Shown: positions 17,883 to 24,268 of the stretch, one piece after another | Layout: the number at the start of each line of letters is the position of its first letter | Numbering within the stretch: the stretch's first letter is position 1 | NCBI GenBank assembly: GCA_040218415.1 | Contig: JAVJRN010000075.1 | Span: 124,001 to 188,000, forward strand | Length of the DNA stretch: 64,000 nt | Direction of reading: 5' to 3' | Source of the DNA: JAVJRN01 sp040218415 | Lineage (GTDB): Bacteria > Bacteroidota > Bacteroidia > Cytophagales > Cyclobacteriaceae | Translations under genes and position numbers: made by a program | Notes under the pieces: generated by a model | Database searches by the model: none | Seen by the model: only the letters and a program-made list of their open reading frames with translations | What the model was told of the DNA's origin: nothing

Positions 17883-18229
17883 TTCAATTGATCAATGGCT
17901 TTTTCAAATTTTTCACTAAATTTTTCATACATCCTTATGGCTAATTCTTTATTTGGTTCAAGGTTTTCAGTATAAACTGAAACAAAATGCACTTGGTTGA
18001 TAAAGAAAATAACAATACTGCCTTTCTCAGTAATAATGAATGAAAAGGAGGTGTGGAAGGACTCATCGATGGACATCATAGGAATATCTTTGTATTTCTC
18101 TAATATTTCAACATGACTTCCATTTGATTTAATTATCGGCAGTTCCATGCTGTGAAATGTTACTCCTAAGGCATTGGGATACGAGAAAAGGAATTGTTCA
18201 AGCAAAATATCAAGTTGGTGTTCCATCAA
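17879..18229 (-). CDS. Small alpha/beta protein, roadblock/LC7-like candidate
   Basis: Protein of 116 residues with no signal peptide or membrane helix. It has an alternating pattern of a long N-terminal helix, beta strands (GVTFHSMELPII, SFSFIITEKGSIVIFFI) and a charged C-terminal helix (ELAIRMYEKFSEKFEKAIDQL), which fits the small roadblock/LC7 fold. The N-terminal part of the phosphatase downstream has a similar strand pattern, so the two may dimerise. The ATG (18227-18229) opens the leftward operon and the stop overlaps the PP2C start by 4 bases, implying stoichiometric production. I do not recognise a family with certainty; function by context only. Confidence 0.6.
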   Translation of the reverse strand: MMEHQLDILLEQFLFSYPNALGVTFHSMELPIIKSNGSHVEILEKYKDIPMMSIDESFHTSFSFIITEKGSIVIFFINQVHFVSVYTENLEPNKELAIRMYEKFSEKFEKAIDQLK

Positions 18230-18284
18230 ACTTTAAATTAATTTTGTGTAGGTTATACAACCGATGAACCAAACAATCGAAACA

Positions 18285-18313
18285 TTGTTTAGTCTTTGTA
18301 TGTATATACATTG
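18285..18313 (+). promoter_or_regulatory. Promoter of the STAS-like/siaC operon with shared element
   Basis: TTG (18285-18287), 19 bases, then TACATTG (18307-18313) is a good Bacteroidota promoter. The region 18295-18316 is a 22-base element of which 21 bases recur at 28910-28931 before the YceI gene; its core here is TGTATATACA, a perfect palindrome. The element overlaps the downstream promoter element and is therefore a candidate regulator site. Confidence 0.5.
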
Positions 18314-18350
18314 AATAATTTTTTTTATCACTACCAAAAATGAACACACT

Positions 18351-18779
18351 ATGGATGAACTAGGATTTGAACAAATATTTACCAATGAGTTTGGTGCTGG
18401 ATATATCAACGAAGAGAAATTAACGATTGCGCTAATAGCACAGGCAGATTATATTCCAATTAAAAATTTCAAACAATTGTTTCAAATGCTCGGAGACGAG
18501 ATTGAAGCAAATCCAGTTTACACCAAATTCATATTTGACAAACGAGCATTGCGTACTTTTCATCAACCTTCTATGAAATGGTATTTTATGGATTGGAAGA
18601 CAGACATGATACAATATGGTTTGAACAGACATTATAAAATACTTCCAGATCTTGGTTATTTTCAAAAAGCAGTAGAAGCTGCAAGAAAGCCACTGTTGAA
18701 AAAATTCCCTCAAGATGTTCTAGCTAAATTAACTATCGAATATTCAGAAGATGTTGAAGCTGCATTAAAAGCTGAATAA
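18351..18779 (+). CDS. STAS-like (SpoIIAA-like) cytoplasmic protein
   Basis: Protein of 142 residues without signal or membrane segments. It has an alternating beta/alpha pattern with IALIAQADYIPI, KFIFDKRALRTFHQPSMKWYF at about residues 58-78 and a C-terminal helix with VEAARKPLLKKF. The order and the D-x-R strand are reminiscent of SpoIIAA-like/STAS proteins, where such a strand ends at the phosphorylation or switch site, but the match is to shape only and no homologous Ser/Thr could be assigned. The stop at 18777-18779 is two bases before the ATG of siaC, so both are translated together. Role by context: partner or antagonist in the SiaC switch. Confidence 0.6.
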   Translation: MDELGFEQIFTNEFGAGYINEEKLTIALIAQADYIPIKNFKQLFQMLGDEIEANPVYTKFIFDKRALRTFHQPSMKWYFMDWKTDMIQYGLNRHYKILPDLGYFQKAVEAARKPLLKKFPQDVLAKLTIEYSEDVEAALKAE

Positions 18780-18781
18780 GG

Positions 18782-19171
18782 ATGAATTACATAATAGAAG
18801 CGACGAAGAACACACCCTTCGTTCACATATCTTCTGACGAAAAAATAATACAAATTAAGGGCGTTTCTCATCCAGAGCACGCCCTTACTTTCTATACGCC
18901 TATCATCGACCAGCTAAAACAATTATCTGAAAGCAAATCCACGACTTCTATGGAAATGAGCGTGTTTATGGAATACTTCAATACGAGCAGTGCGAAGTGC
19001 TTTTTTGATATATTCAAGCAAATAAAGAGGATGAAGGGTCAAGGAATGGATATTGATATCAAATGGCTATACGAGGAGGAAGACGATGATATGATGGAAA
19101 CAGGTGAAGATTATGACGATATTTTAAATCTCAACATCAAGTTTATCGAGGTTCCTTTAACTGATATGTAG
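18782..19171 (+). CDS. siaC: SiaC family regulatory phosphoprotein (DUF1987)
   Basis: Protein of 129 residues. The family signature EYFNTSSAKC is at about residues 64-73, so Thr68 occupies the same number as the phosphorylated threonine of Pseudomonas SiaC, within an N-T-S-S turn between strand and helix. The C-terminus is strongly acidic (EEEDDDMMETGEDYDD). In Pseudomonas, SiaC is phosphorylated by the kinase SiaB, dephosphorylated by the PP2C enzyme SiaA, and in the free form activates the cyclase SiaD. Here a PP2C gene lies on the opposite strand within 1 kb, while no SiaB kinase or cyclase is seen. The symbol is used for the family, not to claim the same target. The coding 3' end is one copy of the repeat described at 19142. 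Confidence 0.85.
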   Translation: MNYIIEATKNTPFVHISSDEKIIQIKGVSHPEHALTFYTPIIDQLKQLSESKSTTSMEMSVFMEYFNTSSAKCFFDIFKQIKRMKGQGMDIDIKWLYEEEDDDMMETGEDYDDILNLNIKFIEVPLTDM

Positions 19172-19300
19172 TAGCAATTCAAGACATAGTTGTCCTCACT
19201 TTATCAAAAAATATAATGAATTGCTGAACGATCCTTTCGTTTGAAATTAAAGCTATGCATCAAGGTTAAGTTGCGATGTAGGTTAGGAGCCCTTCAAACT
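19142..19300 (+). repeat. Direct repeat copy A: siaC 3' end and downstream
   Basis: This segment and 22850-23013 align over about 160 bases with roughly three quarters identical positions and one 9-base gap. Shared blocks include GATGTAGTAGCA-like start (A: ATATGTAGTAGCA), TTATCAAAAAATATA and GAATTGCT. It begins inside the last codons of siaC (the stop is at 19169-19171). Confidence 0.8.
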
Positions 19301-19386
19301 CCCAAGTTGTGGTTCTTTCATAATCGAGACTAATCTACGAATATGTCGATATTACGTTTTTTAGATTGTATCATTGTTCATTTTTT

Positions 19387-19440
19387 ATTTACTTAACAAA
19401 AGTGAAACTTATATATTACATTCACGTTTGTTAAGTAAAT
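19387..19440. promoter_or_regulatory. PadR operator: 54-bp inverted repeat over the padR promoter
   Basis: Two 20-base arms (19387-19406 and 19421-19440) are inverted copies matching at 19 of 20 positions, with core TTACTTAACAAA, around a 14-base AT-rich centre (ACTTATATATTACA) that contains a likely -7 element. It ends 10 bases before the padR ATG. The geometry suggests two PadR dimers, or one plus a DNA-bending contact, covering the promoter: autoregulation of padR-permease. Confidence 0.7.
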
Positions 19441-19450
19441 ATTTTAATCT

Positions 19451-19780
19451 ATGGAATATCAATTGGGTGAATTTGAAGAGCTTGTTTTGCTCACAGTAGC
19501 TGCGCAGCACGATGAGGCATACGGCGTTTCGATTTATGAATTTCTGACAGCAGAGACGAAGAAAAAGATCAATGTTTCAGCAATACATGTCGCATTAAAG
19601 CGATTGGAAAAAAAAGGATTTGTAGACTCTCGTTTCGGAGGAATTACAGAGGAGCGAGGGGGGCGTAGAAAGAAGTTCTACATCGTCACAGCTCTAGGAA
19701 AAAAAGTATTGGATGCATCTCACGATTTGCGAACCAGTATCTATCAAAAGATTCCTCAAATCTCCTTTTCAAGTATTTAG
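19451..19780 (+). CDS. PadR family transcriptional regulator
   Basis: Protein of 109 residues with the PadR winged helix: GEFEELVLLTVAAQ, AYGVSIYEFL, SAIHVALKRLEKKGFV, and ITEERGGRRKKFYIVTALGKKVL forming the wing with the usual Y-x-L/V-T-x-x-G-K. PadR proteins repress the adjacent transporter gene and respond to small ligands such as phenolic acids or antibiotics. The gene is directly behind the inverted-repeat operator, and its stop codon (19778-19780) is one base before the permease ATG, a fully coupled pair typical of the PadR / 'permease prefix' arrangement in Bacteroidota. Confidence 0.92.
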   Translation: MEYQLGEFEELVLLTVAAQHDEAYGVSIYEFLTAETKKKINVSAIHVALKRLEKKGFVDSRFGGITEERGGRRKKFYIVTALGKKVLDASHDLRTSIYQKIPQISFSSI

Positions 19781-19781
19781 G

Positions 19782-22427
19782 ATGTCTGGACAGCATCCAC
19801 CAAAATGGGCACTCAGTTTTCTGAGATGGTACTGCCGTAAAGAATATCTTGATGAGATCGAGGGCGATCTATTCGAATGCTATCATATCAGGAGTAAGGA
19901 TTCGGTGCGCTCAGCTAAGTTGTTTTTTGTTTGGAATGTCTTACGATCATTTCGCTTAATTAATCTTAAGAACACCCATTTAACGAACAATTTTGACATG
20001 TTTAGGAACTACATAAAAATTGGTTATCGATCCATAAAGAATGACTGGAAATTCAGTAGTCTAAATATTATTGGATTATCCATGGGCTTGGCTGTATTCG
20101 TCTCCATACTGCTATTGGTGAATCATGAAATGACATTTGATCGATTTCACACAAAAGGAGATCGTATTTTTCAAGTCATTCAACACTTTACCAATCCAGA
20201 TGGAGATGATCCAGAGATATGGACATCTTTAAACCTCTCTGATGCACTAAGGGAGGAGATACCAATGGTTGAAAATGCAGTCACAGTTCATAGTGCATCT
20301 CCAACATGGTTTGAAATAGATGGAAATAGGTTTTTTGAAGAGGATGGAATTGTTGCTGGCCCTCAATTTTTCGACTTATTTGATTTTCAATTATTACAAG
20401 GCGATCGAAAATTTGCATTGGCTGATAAAAGTAGATCCATTGTAATTAGTGAGAGGATGTCGGTCAAACTTTTCGGGTTAAAAGATGGTGTTTTAGGTAA
20501 AATAATCTCAATAGAGCGGTATGGTGATTTTACCGTTTCCGGTGTTCTTGCAAATATTCCTCCTAATTCCTTTATCCAGTTTGATTATATAATAACCCAG
20601 AATTACGATATGTTTTTTGAACACGTTGCTCCATGGTTTCCAAATTATTTTAACTCGTGGAGTGGTTATCCAGCAGGTACGTTTGTGCTTTTAAAAGAAC
20701 CAGAATTAGCTGAAAGATTTCAGGAGCAGGCAAACAAAGTACTCGAAAGACATATCAATGATGAAGCAGACATAAACCCTCATTACCTCATTAATCTTTA
20801 TGATCTTCATTTTGGTTTAGTAGGAGTGGACGGACGGATTAATGAATATATAAAGGGTGATTTGAAGCAAGTGAAAATTATTGCAGTGATTGCTTTTTTA
20901 ATTTTATTAATGGCTTGCTTCAACTACATCAACATTGCCACCTCGAGATCTATCCGAAGATTTAAAGAGGTAGGTGTTAGAAAATCTATCGGTGCATCAA
21001 AGGGTCAGTTAATGAAGCAGTTTTTGATTGAAGCTTTGTTAGTTGTATTCATTTCTTTTTTGCTTTCTTGTCTCTGGATCTTCATATTTCTTCCTTATTT
21101 AAAAATCATAACAGGTATCAATCTGGAGTTCACCTTAGAAGTGCTAGTTAGGATCGCTCCTTTTGTTGTTGCAACGCTCCTTTTTGTGACGTTTCTGGCT
21201 GGCTTTTATCCTACGATTTATCTTACCCGCTTTTCAGCGATCAGGATTCTTAAGAATATGACGATCTCGGTCAAAGGGAGTGCGACCTTGCGAAATGGAT
21301 TAGTCATTATGCAATATTGTTTGGTATTATTCATGCTTTCCGCCTTGTTCATTGTTAATCGTCAATATTCTTTCTTTAGCAACAAAAACTTAGGTTTTGA
21401 TACAGAAGAATTGGTGATTGTTGAAGTAAATGGAGGAGGAGTGCGGCAAAATTTTAAAACAATTAAGCAGTTGTTATTGGATCATCCACAGATCGAAAGT
21501 GTAACTGGACTTACTCGAATGATCTCTGGATATCGAAGTTCTGTTGCCATTAATGCAATCGATAAAAAAGACCCTGATCTAATTCATCCCATGCGGTTTT
21601 ATGGAATGGATAAAGACGGACTCGAAACGCTAGGTCTTGAATTAAAATCAGGTAATTTTTTTCAGGGGATTAAAGGGTTAGATAGCACTACTGTTTTTTT
21701 GAATGAGCAAGCGGCTCTTCTATATGGAGGCACTGAGATCTTAGGAGAACCTATTTATTTACAAGATGATGAAGGAGGTTTTGAATTCAGAGGGACGGTT
21801 GGAGGGATTATAAAAGACTTTCATTATAGTTCACTACATGAACCCATCGGGCCAGTAATTATAGGATACTTGTCAAACCCCTTTCAAGGTTTAGATGATA
21901 TTGTTATTAAGGTTCAAGACGAAAATATTTCAGAGACAATGAGTTATATTGAAAAGGTTCATAATCAATTCGATGAAAATGATGTTATGACATGGGAGTT
22001 TTTGGATGATATGGTTCAGCGTTCTTATGAGAGAGAAGCAACATTTCAGAAGGTCTTCACTATAGCTTCAATTATCACCCTTATTATTTCACTACTAGGA
22101 GTTGTAGGAATAACCGCCTATAATGTTGTAGCAAAAACAAAAGAGATCGGGATAAGAAAAGTTTTTGGAGCATCATTTAGCCAAATTTTAACCTTACAGG
22201 GTAAATCATTATTTAGGTTTCTGGTATTTGCTTCGTTGATTACGATTCCACTAGTTGCTTTGTTGGGGGAACAATGGCTAAATAATTACGCATATAGGGT
22301 TAATATTACTGTATGGCCATTTTTGTTGGTTATCTTTTTTGTTTTTTTACTAACTACAGTAATTGTGCTAGCTCTAAACTTTCAGATTGCAAAAGCAAAC
22401 CCTGTAAAATCGATAAGGTATGAATAG
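19782..22427 (+). CDS. ABC transporter permease of FtsX/MacB type with permease prefix domain
   Basis: Protein of 881 residues from the ATG at 19782 (the frame is open from 19713, inside padR; the later ATG is one base past the padR stop). Residues 1-70 (HPPKWALSFLRWYCRKEYLDEIEGDLFECY) are the cytoplasmic 'permease prefix' segment. Then come a membrane helix near 100-125, a MacB-type periplasmic domain, a first FtsX domain with three helices (about 365-490, including VGVRKSIGASKGQLMKQFLIEALL), a second periplasmic domain, and a second FtsX domain (about 770-875, with IGIRKVFGASFSQI and NPVKSIRYE at the end). Such double-FtsX permeases pair with a separate ATPase, which is not encoded here. 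They export lipids, peptides or antibiotics or transmit mechanical force; substrate unknown. Confidence 0.9.
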   Translation: MSGQHPPKWALSFLRWYCRKEYLDEIEGDLFECYHIRSKDSVRSAKLFFVWNVLRSFRLINLKNTHLTNNFDMFRNYIKIGYRSIKNDWKFSSLNIIGLSMGLAVFVSILLLVNHEMTFDRFHTKGDRIFQVIQHFTNPDGDDPEIWTSLNLSDALREEIPMVENAVTVHSASPTWFEIDGNRFFEEDGIVAGPQFFDLFDFQLLQGDRKFALADKSRSIVISERMSVKLFGLKDGVLGKIISIERYGDFTVSGVLANIPPNSFIQFDYIITQNYDMFFEHVAPWFPNYFNSWSGYPAGTFVLLKEPELAERFQEQANKVLERHINDEADINPHYLINLYDLHFGLVGVDGRINEYIKGDLKQVKIIAVIAFLILLMACFNYINIATSRSIRRFKEVGVRKSIGASKGQLMKQFLIEALLVVFISFLLSCLWIFIFLPYLKIITGINLEFTLEVLVRIAPFVVATLLFVTFLAGFYPTIYLTRFSAIRILKNMTISVKGSATLRNGLVIMQYCLVLFMLSALFIVNRQYSFFSNKNLGFDTEELVIVEVNGGGVRQNFKTIKQLLLDHPQIESVTGLTRMISGYRSSVAINAIDKKDPDLIHPMRFYGMDKDGLETLGLELKSGNFFQGIKGLDSTTVFLNEQAALLYGGTEILGEPIYLQDDEGGFEFRGTVGGIIKDFHYSSLHEPIGPVIIGYLSNPFQGLDDIVIKVQDENISETMSYIEKVHNQFDENDVMTWEFLDDMVQRSYEREATFQKVFTIASIITLIISLLGVVGITAYNVVAKTKEIGIRKVFGASFSQILTLQGKSLFRFLVFASLITIPLVALLGEQWLNNYAYRVNITVWPFLLVIFFVFLLTTVIVLALNFQIAKANPVKSIRYE

Positions 22428-22744
22428 TAGGTTTTCTTAGAGAAATTTCTGGGTGATCGCGATTGTATGATTTGTTTAAATAATATATGTGTTCAGCGGG
22501 ATAGTTGTTAAGACTACATATCGCTCTATGGATATCTTGATGATCGCTGGTCAAATCATAATTTCAAGCGACTCCAAAGATTGGCTAAGAGCGAAACTTG
22601 TCTATGTAAAAAATAAGGCAAAAACTGAAGGGTTTAAACGTCCGGAAAACATGGTACTAAAATTAGTGATTAATTTGGGTTGCTAAAAAGCTGATTTCAA
22701 TTGTGCCAAACTATAATTTAGACTTAAGACATATTTTGAATTAT

Positions 22745-22784
22745 CTATTCTTTAATGTAAAAAACTATTCTTTAATGTAAAAAA
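22745..22784. repeat. Perfect 20-bp tandem duplication
   Basis: CTATTCTTTAATGTAAAAAA occurs twice head to tail (22745-22764, 22765-22784), followed by GTAAAT. Most likely a slippage duplication; it doubles any element in it. Confidence 0.85.
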
Positions 22785-22849
22785 GTAAATATAATTCCAC
22801 CTTCAGGCAAACTGACTTGTCGGATGGGACTTAAAGCGTTCTATTAACT

Positions 22850-23013
22850 TAATTGAGGTCTCATTAACTGAGATGTAGTAGCAGTGCAAGATATAATTAC
22901 CCTCAATTTGGGGTCACCTTATCAAAAAATATACTGAATTGCTCTACGGTTTTTTCGGTTGAAATAAAAGCTCTGATCCAAAGGTAAATTGTGATTAGGG
23001 ATAGATCTTCAAA
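22850..23013 (+). pseudogene. Repeat copy B: decayed duplicate of siaC 3' end
   Basis: Aligned with copy A (19142-19300). In frame, the part before the stop codon at 22876-22878 reads as LIEVSLTEM-stop, against FIEVPLTDM-stop in the live siaC. Only about ten codons and 135 bases of downstream sequence are recognisable, so this is a remnant of a second siaC-like gene end. The padR-permease pair lies between the two copies. Confidence 0.7.
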
Positions 23014-23043
23014 AATCTAAAACCAGTCTTGTTTATAGATGAA

Positions 23044-24249
23044 CTATTGTAATAACACCAATTCACTTTGCAAAGCAATTTCTAATTCTTCATTAGTAGG
23101 AATGACCCAAACTTCTACCTTACTCGTGGTAGCTTGAATCGAGCGATTGCCATTTTCTTTCTTGCTATTTGCGGTTTCATCCAATTCGATTCCTAAAATC
23201 CCCAAATTTTCACAAATTAAACTTCGCAGCTCTGCACTGTTTTCACCAATTCCAGCAGTGAATACAATGGCATCCAAAGCACCCATTTCCGCAGCGTAGG
23301 CGCCAATGTATTTTTTGATTCGCTGCGTGTACATGTCTATGGCAAGTGTAGCGTTGGCCTCACCAGCTGCTCTTTTTTCTAAGACATCACGCATGTCGTT
23401 GCTGCCGGCAATTCCTTTCAATCCACTTTTTTTATTGAGCATATTGTCAATCTCTTCGAAAGACATTTTCAGCTTTGTTCCTAGAAAAAATGGAATGGAA
23501 GGATCGATATCGCCAGTGCGTGTTCCCATCATAAGACCCGCCAACGGACTCAATCCCATGCTGGTGTCTAGGCATTTTCCACCTTTTACAGCGGCCATAC
23601 TGCAGCCATTTCCCAAATGAATAGTGATGATCGAAGGCTCTTCTGCAGGTCTTTGAATCAGCTTTAAGGCCTGCTTAGCCACATAGGCATGTGAAGTGCC
23701 GTGCATGCCATAAGCCCGTATTTTATCTTCTTCGTAGTATTTGTTGGGAAGTGGATATCTGTAGGATTTTGGAGGCATAGTCTGATGAAACGCCGTATCA
23801 AAAACTGCCACCTGAGCGGCTTCAGGAAAGAATTTTTCTGCAACCTCAATACCCTGAAGATTGGAAGGGTTGTGAAGTGGAGCAAGGGGAATGAGTTCTC
23901 TTATCTTATCTTTTACATCTTCTGTGAGCAGCGTTGCTCCGCTGTAAAATTCGCCACCATGAACCACACGATGACCTACCGCTGCTACTTCCTTGGTGTC
24001 TTTTATAATATTGTTTTTAGAATCGGTGAGTATAGCAACTATTTTCTCTAGGCCTGAGACATGGTCGGGTATGGAGACTTCAACTTTTGTTTTTAATTCT
24101 TCCCCATTTTTAAAAACGGAATAGGCAATGGAAGAGGAGGCATCACCCAATCGATCTACCAGTCCTTTGGTAAGTACTTTTCTTCCTTCCATTTCAAACA
24201 ATACATATTTGATAGAAGAGCTTCCTGTATTAATGACTAAAATTTTCAT
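23044..24249 (-). CDS. ackA: Acetate kinase
   Basis: Protein of 401 residues, the normal length. It catalyses acetyl phosphate + ADP = acetate + ATP. Visible hallmarks are the N-terminal phosphate loop MKILVINTGSSSIKYVLFE, the signature HRVVHGGEFYSG, AVFDTAFHQTMP (with the catalytic Asp region), YGMHGTSHAYV, the nucleotide loop IHLGNGCSM, and FTAGIGENSAELR. Cytoplasmic. It lies 19 bases after pta on the minus strand, so both are one operon making the acetate overflow or acetate-assimilation pathway. Confidence 0.98.
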   Translation of the reverse strand: MKILVINTGSSSIKYVLFEMEGRKVLTKGLVDRLGDASSSIAYSVFKNGEELKTKVEVSIPDHVSGLEKIVAILTDSKNNIIKDTKEVAAVGHRVVHGGEFYSGATLLTEDVKDKIRELIPLAPLHNPSNLQGIEVAEKFFPEAAQVAVFDTAFHQTMPPKSYRYPLPNKYYEEDKIRAYGMHGTSHAYVAKQALKLIQRPAEEPSIITIHLGNGCSMAAVKGGKCLDTSMGLSPLAGLMMGTRTGDIDPSIPFFLGTKLKMSFEEIDNMLNKKSGLKGIAGSNDMRDVLEKRAAGEANATLAIDMYTQRIKKYIGAYAAEMGALDAIVFTAGIGENSAELRSLICENLGILGIELDETANSKKENGNRSIQATTSKVEVWVIPTNEELEIALQSELVLLQ

Positions 24250-24268
24250 AATGCTTTTGATTGGGATG

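Larger units (their letters stand above)
22428..23043. other. Gene-free region with repeat remnants
   Basis: About 615 bases. Short frames (for example 22489-22686) have no family features. The identifiable contents are a 20-bp perfect tandem duplication (22745-22784) and repeat copy B (22850-23013), which includes a decayed siaC 3' end. This looks like a region of past duplication and decay. Confidence 0.6.

Noticed and set aside
22489..22686. 65-codon frame after the permease gene
   Set aside because: Lies in a decayed region with repeats and shows no recognisable domain.
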